Shown here: in pieces, positions 54,734 to 64,000 of the stretch
Numbering within the stretch: position 1 is the first letter of the stretch
Layout: each line of letters starts with the position of its first letter
DNA from: Collimonas arenae
Lineage (GTDB): Bacteria; Pseudomonadota; Gammaproteobacteria; Burkholderiales; Burkholderiaceae_D
NCBI RefSeq assembly: GCF_001584165.1
Contig: NZ_CP013233.1
Coordinates: forward strand, 2,612,620-2,676,619
DNA length: 64,000 nt
Direction: 5' to 3'
Program-made: the position numbers and the translations under genes
The notes under the pieces: generated by a model
Told to the model about the DNA's origin: nothing
Databases searched by the model: none
What the model saw: only the letters and a program-made list of their open reading frames with translations

Positions 54734-57700
54734 ATGTCCTTCGATCTAGAAAAATTGTTGCCAAAGCCGGCCACACGTTTTGCGCTGCCGGCAGCGCATG
54801 GTTCGTCCGATGCATTCGCGTTGGCGCAAGCCGCACTGGCGCTGAAGGCGCAACGCCGGATGCTGGTCGTCGTAGTGGCGGACGCCACCGACGGCCAGCG
54901 GCTGCGCACCGAAATTCCTTGGTTCCAGGCCGCCCAGGCAGAGGACCGGCAGAACGGCCTGCGCTGTCATCTGTTGCCTGACTGGGAAACCCTGCCCTAT
55001 GATGCCTTCTCGCCGCACCAGGATCTGGTGTCGGAACGCCTGGCGACGCTATACGAGGTGCAGAACGGCCAATGCGATGTGCTGCTGGTACCCGCCACCA
55101 CCGCGCTGGTGAAAATGGCGCCACCGTCCTTCCTGGCCGGCTACACGTTCTTTTTCAAGCAAGGCGAGACACTCGACGAGGCGCGCCTGAAGTCACAGCT
55201 GACGCTGGCCGGCTATAGCCATGTCAACCAGGTCATGTCGCCCGGCGAGTATTCGGTGCGCGGCGGCCTGATCGACATTTTCCCGATGGGTTCGGTATTG
55301 CCTTACCGGCTAGACCTGTTTGGCGACACCATCGAAACCATTCGCACCTTCGACGCCGACACCCAGCGCTCGCTGTACCCAGTCAAGGAAGTACGCTTGC
55401 TGCCTGGCCGCGAATTCCCGATGGATGAAGCGGCACGCTCGGCGTTCCGCAGCCGCTGGCGCGAAGTGTTCGAAGGCGATCCGTCGCGCTCGGCAATCTA
55501 CAAGGATATTGGCAGCGGCATCGCCTCGGCCGGCATCGAATATTATCTGCCGCTATTTTTCGAGGAAACCGCAACTCTGTTCGATTATCTGCCGGACAGC
55601 ACGATGTTCGCACTAGTCGGCGACATCGAAGGCGCCATCCAGCGTTTCTGGGGCGATACGCATTCGCGCTACAAATTCCTGAAGTCAGACCGCGAGCGAC
55701 CGTTATTGGCGCCGGAAGCGCTGTTCTTGACCGACGAATTATTCTTCGGCCTGGCCAAACCGTTCGGCCGTTGGGTCATCAAACACAGCGACGCGGCCTC
55801 GGAACTGTCGGCGCCGATACCCAACATTGCCGTCAACCGCCGCATTGACGACCCGCTGACCAATCTGCGTTCCTACCTGCTGCAAACCGATCGCCGCGTG
55901 ATGATTTGCGCCGAATCGAACGGCCGCCGCGAAACCTTGCAGCAGTATTTCAACGAATATAATTTGCCGCTTGCGCTGTGCGAAGGCTATGCCGACTTCA
56001 TCACGTCCAGCGAAAAATTGATGCTGGGCGTGGCGCCGTTGCACGCCGGTTTCGAACTGCCGCAATTCACCTTCATCACCGAAACCGAGTTGTATGCCGG
56101 TTCCGGCCGTCGCATCGGCAAGAAGAAACAAGAAGGCGCGACCCAGGTCGAATCGATGGTGCGCGACCTTTCCGAGCTGAAGATCGGCGATCCGGTAGTA
56201 CACGTCAACCATGGCATTGGTCGCTACATGGGCCTGCTCAGCATGGACCTGGGTGAAGGCGAGACCGAATTCCTGCACCTGGAATACGCCAAGGACACCA
56301 AGCTGTACGTGCCGGTGTCGCAACTGCATGTGATTTCGCGCTATTCCGGCGCCTCGCCGGAAGATGCGCCGCTCCATGCGCTCGGCTCGGGCCAATGGGA
56401 AAAGGCCAAGCGCAAGGCTGCGCAGCAAGTGCGCGACACTGCCGCCGAACTGTTGAACCTGTATGCGCGCCGCGCGGTACGGCAAGGCCATGCATTCGAA
56501 TACTCGGCACACGATTACGAAGCCTTCGCCGAAAGTTTCGGCTTCGAAGAAACCGCCGACCAGGCTGCCGCCATCAACGCCGTGATCCAGGACATGACCA
56601 GCGGCAAACCGATGGACCGCCTGATCTGCGGCGACGTCGGCTTCGGCAAGACCGAAGTGGCGCTGCGCGCCGCCTTCGTCGCGGTACTGGGCGGCAAGCA
56701 GGTTGCGATCCTGGCGCCGACCACCCTGCTGGCGGAACAGCACGCGCAAACCTTTGCTGACCGCTTTGCCGACTGGCCCGTGAAAATCGCCGAGCTGTCA
56801 CGTTTCCGCAGTGGCAAGGAAGTTACGCAAGCGATCAAGGGCATGGCTGACGGCACGCTTGATATCGTCATCGGCACGCATAAATTGCTGTCCGACGACA
56901 TCAAGTTCTCACGTCTCGGATTAGTCATCATCGACGAAGAGCATCGTTTCGGCGTGCGGCAGAAAGAAGCGTTGAAGGCATTGCGCTCAGAAGTGGACGT
57001 CCTGACGCTGACCGCAACGCCGATCCCGCGCACGCTGGGCATGGCGCTGGAAGGCTTGCGCGAATTCTCGATCATCGCCACCGCACCGCAAAAACGTCTG
57101 GCGATCAAGACATTCGTGCGCAGCGAAGGCGAATCGACCATCCGCGAGGCCTGCCTGCGCGAATTGAAGCGCGGCGGCCAAGTCTATTTCCTGCACAACG
57201 AAGTCGAAACCATCCAGAACCGCAAGGCAATGCTGGAAGCGCTGCTGCCGGAAGCGCGCATCGGCATCGCTCACGGCCAGATGCACGAGCGCGACCTGGA
57301 AAAGGTAATGCGCGATTTCGTCGCGCAACGCTTCAACATCCTGCTGTGCACCACGATTATCGAAACCGGTATCGACGTGCCGACCGCCAACACCATCATC
57401 ATGCATCGTGCCGACAAATTCGGCCTGGCCCAATTGCACCAGTTGCGCGGCCGGGTCGGCCGCTCGCATCATCAGGCTTACGCCTATTTGCTGGTGCACG
57501 ACGTGCAAGGCTTGACCAAACTGGCGCAGCGCCGCCTGGATGCGATTCAGCAGATGGAAGAACTCGGCAGCGGCTTTTACCTGGCGATGCACGACCTGGA
57601 AATCCGTGGCGCCGGCGAGGTACTGGGCGACAACCAGTCCGGCGAAATGCACGAGATCGGCTTCCAGCTGTATTCCGACATGCTCAATGAAGCTGTGCGC

Positions 57701-58180
57701 TCGCTGAAGAACGGCAAGGAGCCGGACCTGGCCGCACCGTTGGCGACCACCACCGAAATCAATCTGCATGTGCCGGCCTTGCTGCCGAGCGATTACTGCG
57801 GCGATGTGCACGAGCGGCTGTCGATCTACAAGCGCCTGGCAAATTGCAACGTTCAAGGCAAAATCGATGATCTGCAGGAGGAGTTGATCGATCGCTTCGG
57901 CAAACTACCGGATCCGGCCAAGGCATTGATTGAAACGCACCGGCTGCGGATTGCCGCCAAATCGATCGGCATCGTCAAGATTGATGCGCACACCGATTCG
58001 GCGCTGTTGCAATTCGTACCGAACCCACCGATCGACGCCATGCGCATCATAGAACTGATTCAAAAGAACCGGCACATCAAACTGAATGGTCAGGACAAAT
58101 TGCGCATCACCGCCAACATGCCTGACCTGGCGGCTCGTCTTGTGCAAGTCAAATCGACAATCAAGGCCCTTGCCGGATAA
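54734..58180 (+). CDS. mfd: Transcription-repair coupling factor Mfd
   Basis: A 1148-residue protein of full length. The N-terminal UvrB-like part (CHLLPDWETLPYDAFSPHQDL, MSPGEYSVRGGLIDIFPMG) is followed by the RNA polymerase-binding domain (IGDPVVHVNHGIGRYMGL, LEYAKDTKLYVPVSQLHVISRYSG) and a RecG-like helicase (LICGDVGFGKTEVALRAAF Walker A, IIDEEHRFGVRQKE Walker B, LTATPIPRTLGMAL, LHQLRGRVGRSHHQAYAYL). The last part is the TRCF C-terminal domain. It pushes stalled RNA polymerase off damaged DNA and recruits UvrA. Confidence 0.97.
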   Translation: MSFDLEKLLPKPATRFALPAAHGSSDAFALAQAALALKAQRRMLVVVVADATDGQRLRTEIPWFQAAQAEDRQNGLRCHLLPDWETLPYDAFSPHQDLVSERLATLYEVQNGQCDVLLVPATTALVKMAPPSFLAGYTFFFKQGETLDEARLKSQLTLAGYSHVNQVMSPGEYSVRGGLIDIFPMGSVLPYRLDLFGDTIETIRTFDADTQRSLYPVKEVRLLPGREFPMDEAARSAFRSRWREVFEGDPSRSAIYKDIGSGIASAGIEYYLPLFFEETATLFDYLPDSTMFALVGDIEGAIQRFWGDTHSRYKFLKSDRERPLLAPEALFLTDELFFGLAKPFGRWVIKHSDAASELSAPIPNIAVNRRIDDPLTNLRSYLLQTDRRVMICAESNGRRETLQQYFNEYNLPLALCEGYADFITSSEKLMLGVAPLHAGFELPQFTFITETELYAGSGRRIGKKKQEGATQVESMVRDLSELKIGDPVVHVNHGIGRYMGLLSMDLGEGETEFLHLEYAKDTKLYVPVSQLHVISRYSGASPEDAPLHALGSGQWEKAKRKAAQQVRDTAAELLNLYARRAVRQGHAFEYSAHDYEAFAESFGFEETADQAAAINAVIQDMTSGKPMDRLICGDVGFGKTEVALRAAFVAVLGGKQVAILAPTTLLAEQHAQTFADRFADWPVKIAELSRFRSGKEVTQAIKGMADGTLDIVIGTHKLLSDDIKFSRLGLVIIDEEHRFGVRQKEALKALRSEVDVLTLTATPIPRTLGMALEGLREFSIIATAPQKRLAIKTFVRSEGESTIREACLRELKRGGQVYFLHNEVETIQNRKAMLEALLPEARIGIAHGQMHERDLEKVMRDFVAQRFNILLCTTIIETGIDVPTANTIIMHRADKFGLAQLHQLRGRVGRSHHQAYAYLLVHDVQGLTKLAQRRLDAIQQMEELGSGFYLAMHDLEIRGAGEVLGDNQSGEMHEIGFQLYSDMLNEAVRSLKNGKEPDLAAPLATTTEINLHVPALLPSDYCGDVHERLSIYKRLANCNVQGKIDDLQEELIDRFGKLPDPAKALIETHRLRIAAKSIGIVKIDAHTDSALLQFVPNPPIDAMRIIELIQKNRHIKLNGQDKLRITANMPDLAARLVQVKSTIKALAG

Positions 58181-58234
58181 GCTGAACATGACAGCTATGC
58201 CATTCACCCCCTTACATATAACAAACACTGAAAA

Positions 58235-59082
58235 ATGAAACTGACCCTGCAAAGCTTGCACGCAGAACATGGCGCCATCAAGCAAATTTCCACCTTGATC
58301 GGCGCAAACGCGGTCAACATTAGCGATACCGGCCACCATGCATGGCGCTGCGATAACGTCGCGCTGCCCGATGAGCAGAAGGCGCAGCTCGACGCCACCT
58401 GTTTCAGCGCCGGCATCGACTACGCGCTACAACCGCCGGACGTCAAACTCGGCGATTTCAAATTGCTGGCGATGGACATGGACTCGACCCTGATCACCAT
58501 CGAATGCATCGACGAAATCGCCGATATGCAAGGCCTCAAACCGCAAGTCGCAGCGATCACTGAAGCGGCGATGCGCGGCGAACTGGAGTTCAACGAAAGC
58601 CTGGCCCGCCGCGTAGCTTTGTTAAAGGGGCTGGACGCTTCCGCCTTGCAACGTGTCTATGATGAACGGCTACAACTATCATTGGGGCGGAACCGATGCT
58701 GGCGGCAATCAAGGCGGCAGGCATCAAGACACTACTGGTATCGGGTGGCTTCACCTTCTTCACCGACCGCATGAAAGCCAAGCTTGGACTGGATTACGCC
58801 CATTCCAACGTACTGGAAATCGTCGACGGCAAGCTGACTGGCAAGGTGGCCGGCGGCATCGTCAATGCCGACGAGAAAAGAAACACCGTTGAGCGCGTCT
58901 GCACTGAGCTAGGCATCACCACCAGCCAGGCGATCGTCATGGGCGACGGCGCGAACGACCTCAACATGATGAAGATCGCCGGTCTCTCGGTAGCTTTCCG
59001 CGCCAAGCCGGTGGTGCGCGCGCAAGCCAGCGTGGCCTTGAATTTTGTCGGTTTGGATGGCATCTTGCCTATATTGGCGTGA
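58235..59082 (+). CDS. serB: Phosphoserine phosphatase SerB, frameshifted
   Basis: The N-terminal half carries LLAMDMDSTLITIECIDEIAD with the nucleophile Asp81 and the acid Asp83; the C-terminal half (in another frame) carries TLLVSGGFTFFTDRM (second HAD motif, Ser) and AIVMGDGANDLNMM (metal Asp). Restoring one G in GGGG at 58684-58687 gives LQLSLGAEPMLAAIKAAG and 282 residues. SerB makes serine from phosphoserine. All four HAD motifs are intact in the repaired protein, arguing against decay. Confidence 0.92.
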
Positions 59083-59139
59083 TTTTCAGGGAAATCGGCG
59101 CTGACTATAACGATAAATCCTTAACCTTGAAGGAAAAAC

Positions 59140-59502
59140 ATGGCCAACGAACTGGTTTTCGATAGCAAATTGCACTCAGAGAAAAATCTTGCCTGGTGGC
59201 TCTACCTGTGTCATGCCGCCAGCCTGCTGTTCTCGCTCGGCGCACTGTCCTGGATTCCCTTGATCGTCAATTATGTCAAGCGACAGGATGCGGCGGACTC
59301 CTTTGTATATAGCCACCATAACTGGCAGATCCGCTCATTCTGGTGGTATCTGCTGTGGATGTTCGTCGGCGGCGCCCTGTTCCTGACCGTCATCGGCATT
59401 CCATTGGCGTTCGTGGTGTGGGGACTGGCCTGGTTGTGGAAGGCCTATCGCCTGATCAAGGGCCTGATCGACCTGAATGACAACAAGGCAATGCCTGCCT
59501 GA
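59140..59502 (+). CDS. DUF4870-like small membrane protein
   Basis: A 120-residue protein with three or four hydrophobic segments (LYLCHAASLLFSLGALSWIPLIVNYV; FWWYLLWMFVGGALFLTVIGIPLAFVVWGLAWLW). The pattern resembles DUF4870/Tic20-type membrane proteins. It has a good AAGGA site 5 bases before the ATG. Function unknown. Confidence 0.7.
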   Translation: MANELVFDSKLHSEKNLAWWLYLCHAASLLFSLGALSWIPLIVNYVKRQDAADSFVYSHHNWQIRSFWWYLLWMFVGGALFLTVIGIPLAFVVWGLAWLWKAYRLIKGLIDLNDNKAMPA

Positions 59503-59542
59503 CCGAACTCGCAGCGAGGCTGTAACCAAGCTTGTAACGGCA

Positions 59543-59566
59543 CACTGCCCGCAATCGCGGGCAGTG
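59543..59566. terminator. Hairpin after the DUF4870 gene
   Basis: CACTGCCCGC-AATC-GCGGGCAGTG is a perfect 10-bp stem with a tetraloop, 41 bases past the stop. There is no T run, so it may be a weak terminator or a processing signal. Confidence 0.5.
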
Positions 59567-59598
59567 GCCATATCTTCCAACCGCTCAGTGCTTCGACC

Positions 59599-60134
59599 AT
59601 GCCCAACACCATCCTCTTTCCCGTGGTCCGGGCCATGCTTGCCAGCGACATCCCCGCCGTCATGCGCATCCAGGCCGAGTGCTATCCGCCGTCGATGCTG
59701 GAATCCGAGGACGTATTCCGTGCCCGCCTGGCGCTGACGCCTGCGACCTGCTGGATCTGGTCGCGGGCTCCCGATAGCGCTGATGCCTATTTGTTCAGCT
59801 ACCCCTCAAGCAAAGACCTCGTCACCCGCTCGGCGCCCAATTCAAGTTGGCCGCAACGCCGGACTGCCTGTATCTGCACGACCTGGCCGTAGCGCCGGCA
59901 GCACGCGGCAAACGCGCTGCCAATGTCCTGGTCGCTGCTGCATTGGCGCATGCGCGCAGCGCCGGCCTGAACTGGTCTGCGCTGGTGTCGGTACAACAAT
60001 CACAGTCGTTCTGGGGTACGCTGGGCTATCAGGCAACTGACGGGCTGCCGTCGCAAGCCAGGGAAAATCTGGCCAGCTACCAGGTGTCTGCAGATCAGCC
60101 CGATGCGGTGTATATGCTGCAGCAATTGGGTTAA
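59599..60134 (+). CDS. GNAT acetyltransferase, frameshifted
   Basis: The N-terminal part (VVRAMLASDIPAVMRIQAECYPPSMLESEDVF) and the acetyl-CoA-binding part (CLYLHDLAVAPAARGKRAANVLVAAALAHA, FWGTLGYQ) lie in two frames. Restoring a C near 59829 gives DLVTRLGAQFKLAATPDCLYLHDLAV and 178 residues. It shows the usual RimI-like fold with LAVAPAARGKRAA as the CoA loop. The substrate is unknown. Confidence 0.78.
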
Positions 60135-60222
60135 CCGCCGGCTGGCATTTTTGTGAAAAAAGCGCTGGTAAAAAAATGCTGACCTGTCGAGGCCGGCATT
60201 TTTTCCATCCTAAAAACCGACG

Positions 60223-61386
60223 CTACAAAGTAGCAAGCGCCTGCTCGATATCGGCAATCAGATCTTGCGGATCTTCCAGCCCGATATTGAAGCGCACCAG
60301 GATGCCCGGATCTGTCCAGTCCTGCCGCATGCCCTGGATTCGGTAAGGCACGCACAGGCTATTTGCGCCGCCCCAGCTATAACCGATCTTGAACAGCTTC
60401 AAGCTATCGACGAAACGGTCGGTCTGTTCTTCGCTATAACGCGCATCAAACACCACCGAGAACAAGCCGGCAGCGCCGCTGCAATCGCGCTGCCAGATCT
60501 CATGCCCCGGGCAATCCGGAAACGCAGGATGCAACACCCGGCTGATCTCGGGCCGCTGCTTGAGCCAGGCGGCGACAGTGCGCGCCGCCGCATCATGCGC
60601 TTCAAAGCGCATTTTCATGGTCGGCAGGCTGCGCAACACCAGGTAGACATCATCCATGCCGACACCAAAACCGAGCCGCATATGCGCTGCCTGCATCTGT
60701 CGGTTCAAGGCATCATCGCGCGTAATGACGGCGCCCATCAAGACGTCCGAACCGCCCGACTGGTATTTGGTAAGTGCATGCATGACGATATCGACGCCAA
60801 GGTCGAAAGCGCGCAAGGCCAGGCCAGCTGACCAGGTGTTGTCGATCGCGACCAGCACATTCCTGGCGTGGGCTGCCTGGCAGATCGCAGGAATATCCGG
60901 CATTTCCATCGACACCGAACCCGGCGCCTCGGTCCAGATCAGACGCGTGTTCGGCTGGATCAGATCGGCAATGCCGGCGCCGATCAACGGATCGTAATAG
61001 CGCGCGCTGACACCAAAATCGCGCGCCAGCCAGTTACCCAGCTCACGATTCGGGTTATAGACATTATCCGGCAGCAGCACGTCGTCGCCGCTCTTCAACA
61101 GCGCCATGTCGACCATGGTGATCGCCGCCAACCCGCTAGGGGCCAACAGGCAATGCCGACCGCCTTCGATTTCAGCCAGGCGTGCTTCAAGCGTGAAGGA
61201 AGTCGGAGTGCCGTGCAAGCCGTAGGTATAGCCGTTCTTTTCCTGCCAGTCACGGGCCCGCATCGCGGCGACGTTCTTGAACAGCACCGTGGAAGCGTGA
61301 TGGATACCGACCGGGAAAGCATCAAAGCCGTCCGGCGCCTGGTACTCGCTATGGATCAGCGCGGTCTGAAAATTCTTTTTTGCCAT
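60223..61386 (-). CDS. metC: Cystathionine beta-lyase
   Basis: A 387-residue PLP enzyme of the Cys/Met metabolism family. Motifs: NGYTYGLHGTPTSFTLEARLAEIEGG (PLP phosphate contacts), LAPSGLAAITMVDMALLKSGDDVLLPDNVY, VAIDNTWSAGL and MHALTKYQSGGSDVLMG, where the Lys of LTKY is the Schiff-base residue. C-terminal SWGGANSLCVPY is MetC-like. It cleaves cystathionine to homocysteine, pyruvate and ammonia. Confidence 0.9.
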   Translation of the reverse strand: MAKKNFQTALIHSEYQAPDGFDAFPVGIHHASTVLFKNVAAMRARDWQEKNGYTYGLHGTPTSFTLEARLAEIEGGRHCLLAPSGLAAITMVDMALLKSGDDVLLPDNVYNPNRELGNWLARDFGVSARYYDPLIGAGIADLIQPNTRLIWTEAPGSVSMEMPDIPAICQAAHARNVLVAIDNTWSAGLALRAFDLGVDIVMHALTKYQSGGSDVLMGAVITRDDALNRQMQAAHMRLGFGVGMDDVYLVLRSLPTMKMRFEAHDAAARTVAAWLKQRPEISRVLHPAFPDCPGHEIWQRDCSGAAGLFSVVFDARYSEEQTDRFVDSLKLFKIGYSWGGANSLCVPYRIQGMRQDWTDPGILVRFNIGLEDPQDLIADIEQALATL

Positions 61387-61437
61387 GTGTCCTGGACGAA
61401 TTTCTTGAGGAGTTTCTCGAACAACTACTTATCTGAA

Positions 61438-61875
61438 TTACTTGCCTGAACGCGCAGTCTGCGCCAAGTGCTGCACCACCAGCACAAACGGCTTGGTGAC
61501 GGCATCGTCAGTGGTCGACCAGGTGCCGCTGAAAGTATTGCCAACCAGGGTGCCGGCCCACTCGCCAGAAACATCCTTGCCGTTGACCGATTCTTCCATG
61601 ATGACATCGGTATTTTCCGATTCGCCGGCCAGCAGGATCTTGCCGCTCTGTCCGGCAATCACATAGGTCCCCTGGATGCCCTCAGTTGGATCCGGCTTCA
61701 ATTGCAGATGCATTTCGATCTTGGCATCACCCAAGGTGCCGCGCAAGTCGAGCGGTTTGGCGAACAGGTTGACTGCCGCCGGCGCTGTGGCAGCAGTATC
61801 GCCATCCGCCAGCGCCAGGCCTGAAGTCAGGCCCAGCGACAAAGCCAGTGCAATTACAAACTTCCCTGCCATCAT
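61438..61875 (-). CDS. Secreted hypothetical protein coupled to rimO
   Basis: A 145-residue protein with a signal ([22 protein letters not shown]) and a beta-rich mature part (AKIEMHLQLKPDPTEGIQGTYVIAGQSGKILLAGE, SGEWAGTLVGNTFSGTWST). The GTY/GEWAG/FSGTW pattern suggests a small lipocalin-like or MORN-like barrel. I start it at ATG 61875, which overlaps the repaired rimO stop (ATGA). Function unknown. Confidence 0.6.
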   Translation of the reverse strand: MMAGKFVIALALSLGLTSGLALADGDTAATAPAAVNLFAKPLDLRGTLGDAKIEMHLQLKPDPTEGIQGTYVIAGQSGKILLAGESENTDVIMEESVNGKDVSGEWAGTLVGNTFSGTWSTTDDAVTKPFVLVVQHLAQTARSGK

Positions 61876-63253
61876 GCAGCGGCCCACAGGTCATGCGCAT
61901 CGGATGCCGTGATGGTGACATCGACAAACTCGCCAACCATCAGCTTCTTGTGCGGCTCATAGGCGGCTTGACGTAGACCACGCCATCGATTTCCGGCGCG
62001 TCGGCGCTGGAACGGCCAACGCCACCATTGCGGTCGACCGAATCGATCAGCACGCGCATGGTCTTGCCGACCTTGGCTTGCAGGCGCTTCTTGGAAATCT
62101 CTTCCTGCAACTGCATCACGCGGCCACGGCGCTCTTCACGCAGTTCTTCCGGCACAGGATTGTCCAGCGCGTTGGCAGTTGCGCCTTCGACCGGCGAATA
62201 GGCGAAGCAGCCTAGGCGATCGATTTCAGCTTCTTTCAGGAAATCCAGCAGGTATTCGAATTCCGCTTCAGTCTCGCCCGGGAAACCGGCGATGAAGGTA
62301 GAGCGGATGGTCAGGTCCGGGCACATGGCGCGCCAGGCCTGGATGCGTTCGATATTCTTTTCGCCGCTGGCCGGGCGCTTCATGCGCTTGAGCACGTCCG
62401 GATGGGCGTGCTGCAGCGGCACGTCCAGATAAGGTAGCACCTTGCCTTCGGCCATCAGCGGAATGATCTGGTCAACGTGCGGGTAAGGATAGACATAATG
62501 CAGGCGGACCCAGGCGCCGTATTGCGCCGCCAGTTCGCCCAGTGCGGTCACCAGCTGGGTCATATGGGTCTTGACCGGCTTGCCGTTCCAGAAACCCATA
62601 CGGAACTTGACGTCGACACCGTAGGCGCTAGTATCTTGCGAAATGACCAGCAATTCCTTGACGCCGGCCTTGAACAGGTTTTCAGCTTCCAGCATGACAT
62701 CGGCAATCGGCCGCGAAACCAGGTCGCCGCGCATTGAAGGGATGATACAAAAACTACAACGATGATTGCAGCCTTCCGAAATCTTCAGGTAAGCAAAATG
62801 CTTGGGCGTCAGCTTGATGCCTTGCGGCGGCAGCAGATCGATGAAAGGGGCATGTGGCTTCGGCAGATGCTTGTGCACCGCGAACATGACTTCGCCGACC
62901 GCGTGCGGGCCGGTAACTTCCAGCACTTTCGGATGGATCTTCTGAATGATGTCGTCGCCGTCGGCGTCTTTCTTCGCACCCAGGCAACCGGTGACGATGA
63001 CCTTGCCGTTTTCGCTCAGCGCCTCGCCAATGGCGTCCAGCGACTCTTGCACGGCGGCATCGATAAAGCCGCAAGTGTTGACGATGACCAGGTCGGCGCC
63101 CTCGTAAGACTTGGCAGTTTCATAACCCTCTGCACGTAACTGGGTCAGGATTTGTTCGGAATCGACCAGTGCCTTGGGGCAACCAAGGGAGACGAAACCG
63201 ACTTTAGGGGCTATAGCTGGCGCAGCAGGCGCTGCGGGAATGACGTTGGACAT
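61872..63253 (-). CDS. rimO: Ribosomal protein S12 methylthiotransferase RimO, frameshifted near the C-terminus
   Basis: A MiaB-like radical SAM enzyme. The N-terminal UPF0004 domain has [17 protein letters not shown] and [10 protein letters not shown]; the radical SAM motif is [17 protein letters not shown] (CxxxCxxC). As given, the frame ends at 61940 with an odd tail; restoring one base at 61962-61963 gives [35 protein letters not shown] and a stop at 61872, 460 residues, completing the TRAM domain. It methylthiolates Asp88 of S12. The repaired stop overlaps the next gene's start. Confidence 0.95.
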
Positions 63254-63365
63254 GGCGAAGATGGGGTCAAAGCAAAGTCGCTATTGTACCCCTTCCATTG
63301 CCATGGTTACCTTGAATGAGCGCTAAAAACCTGCAGCGCGGCCGTATACCGAGCGCCGCTGCGAC

Positions 63366-63929
63366 TTATTTTTTGGTCTTGTCGGGCGGCGGCGGAGCAA
63401 ACGGGAAAGTACCGAACATGTTCTTGGTCTGGTTCTGCATCTGTTCCTGCATCTGGATGAACAAGCCCTTGCTCTGCTCGATGTAGTTGCTCATCATGCC
63501 CTGCATCATCGGCCCTTGCACGTTCATGAACTGCGTCCACATTTCAGGACTGAACGGCTTGCCCTCGTAAAAACCCTTCGAGTTTTCTGCGAGCTTGTTC
63601 TGGATATCGATGAAGGCCTGAATATTCTTTTCCAGATAAGAGCCCATCATGCCCTGCATCGCATGGCCGTAGTAGCGAATGATCTGCGACAGCGCAGCGC
63701 TGGAAAACATCGGCGTGCCGTTGGATTCTTCTTCCAGGATAATCTGCAACAAAATACTGCGCGTCAGATCGTCATCGGTCTTGGCATCCAGCACAACGAA
63801 TTCCTCGTTGTCCAATACCAGCTGCTTGACGTCCGTCAATGTGATGTATGAACTGGTTTGCGTATCGTACAAGCGGCGGTTCGGATACTTTTTGATCAAA
63901 CGTTCAGACATTTTTTTTGTAGTAGTCAT
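63366..63929 (-). CDS. phaR: Polyhydroxyalkanoate synthesis repressor PhaR
   Basis: A 187-residue PHB/PHA accumulation regulator. The DNA-binding domain is RLIKKYPNRRLYDTQTSSYITLTDVKQLV at the N-terminus, followed by FVVLDAKTDDDLTRSILLQIILEEE and the M/Q-rich PHB-binding half (MQGMMGSYLEKNIQAF, MMQGMMSNYIEQSKGLF). It senses PHA granules and represses phasin and its own gene. The rest of the PHA genes lie outside the window. Confidence 0.95.
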   Translation of the reverse strand: MTTTKKMSERLIKKYPNRRLYDTQTSSYITLTDVKQLVLDNEEFVVLDAKTDDDLTRSILLQIILEEESNGTPMFSSAALSQIIRYYGHAMQGMMGSYLEKNIQAFIDIQNKLAENSKGFYEGKPFSPEMWTQFMNVQGPMMQGMMSNYIEQSKGLFIQMQEQMQNQTKNMFGTFPFAPPPPDKTKK

Positions 63930-64000
63930 TTCAGTCCCAGGTTACTGCGCCGTAACGCATTTTATATGTTTCGCATTGCAAATCTATGTTTGCTACAGCA

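Noticed and set aside
55739..56749. Open frame of 336 codons on the minus strand inside mfd
   Set aside because: Shadow of the mfd codons; no start signal and no domain.
58235..59082. serB, and likewise mltG, rimO and envZ, as true pseudogenes
   Set aside because: All motifs on both sides of the breaks are intact, the breaks share one direction and sit in base runs, and these genes are rarely lost. Sequence error is the simpler reading.
1..64000. Mobile elements, prophage or genomic island
   Set aside because: No transposase, integrase, phage structural gene or terminal repeat was seen. The tRNA-Arg and tRNA-Ser genes have no adjacent integrase or duplicated 3' end.
63930..64000. PhaR autoregulatory site upstream of phaR
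   Set aside because: The region has TTGC/GCAA-like pieces, but it runs to the window edge and no clear palindrome can be defined.

Overview
The window looks like a chromosomal segment of a betaproteobacterium of the order Burkholderiales, most likely the family Oxalobacteraceae (Collimonas/Herminiimonas-like). The basis is GC-rich DNA, the protein sequences, and typical betaproteobacterial gene sets: the PHB repressor phaR, an ftrABCD iron-uptake operon of Bordetella type, ygfZ divergent from mltG-tmk-holB-pilZ, and an ompR/envZ pair beside ispDF and mfd. The genus is inferred from memory of protein resemblance, not from a search. I see no phage, transposase, CRISPR array or rRNA.

Layout. 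0-8 kb: end of an AttH/CrtC-type lipocalin, a translationally coupled DUF2157-DUF4401-GDYXXLXY trio, a YdgA-like DUF945 protein, a divergent LysR/MFS pair and two small lipoproteins. 8-13.3 kb: a GST, small hypothetical genes, then a compact stress module in which an ECF sigma factor and its zinc-finger anti-sigma are divergent from an exported metallophosphoesterase and a CuA-type cupredoxin; matching promoter-like motifs face both ways. 13.3-19.3 kb: MarR regulator, CLC chloride channel with CBS domains, a MORN-repeat C13 (legumain-like) protease, an NHL-propeller lipoprotein and tRNA-Ser(UGA). 19.3-30.9 kb: housekeeping genes (hemW, rdgB, pilZ, holB, tmk, mltG, ygfZ), a circularly permuted-looking CoA-transferase, acetyltransferases, a thioesterase and argO. 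30.9-35 kb: a 7TM-PAS-GGDEF-EAL c-di-GMP protein and a FeeM-like N-acyl amino acid synthase candidate. 35-46.6 kb: liv branched-chain amino acid transporter (livM and livG fused), cold-shock gene, peptide-binding protein, MFS exporter, aldo-keto reductase and a bile-acid-symporter-family protein. 46.7-50.1 kb: ftrDCBA behind a Fur-box-like site. 50.2-64 kb: tRNA-Arg(ACG), ompR/envZ, ispF/ispD, mfd, serB, metC, rimO and phaR.

Reading caution. Sixteen genes, several of them normally indispensable (serB, mltG, rimO, envZ), are broken by a total of 17 single-base deletions. All shift the frame in the same direction, and each is repaired by lengthening a nearby base run by one; every repaired length is then a whole number of codons. 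I read this as homopolymer under-calling in the sequence, not gene decay. Such genes are given at their full repaired span and marked as frameshifted. Apart from this, the strongest candidates for poorly described biology are the divergent ECF/metallophosphoesterase/cupredoxin module (11.3-13.3 kb), the MORN-C13 protease (15.6-17.5 kb), and the FeeM-like synthase next to a c-di-GMP enzyme (30.9-34.8 kb).
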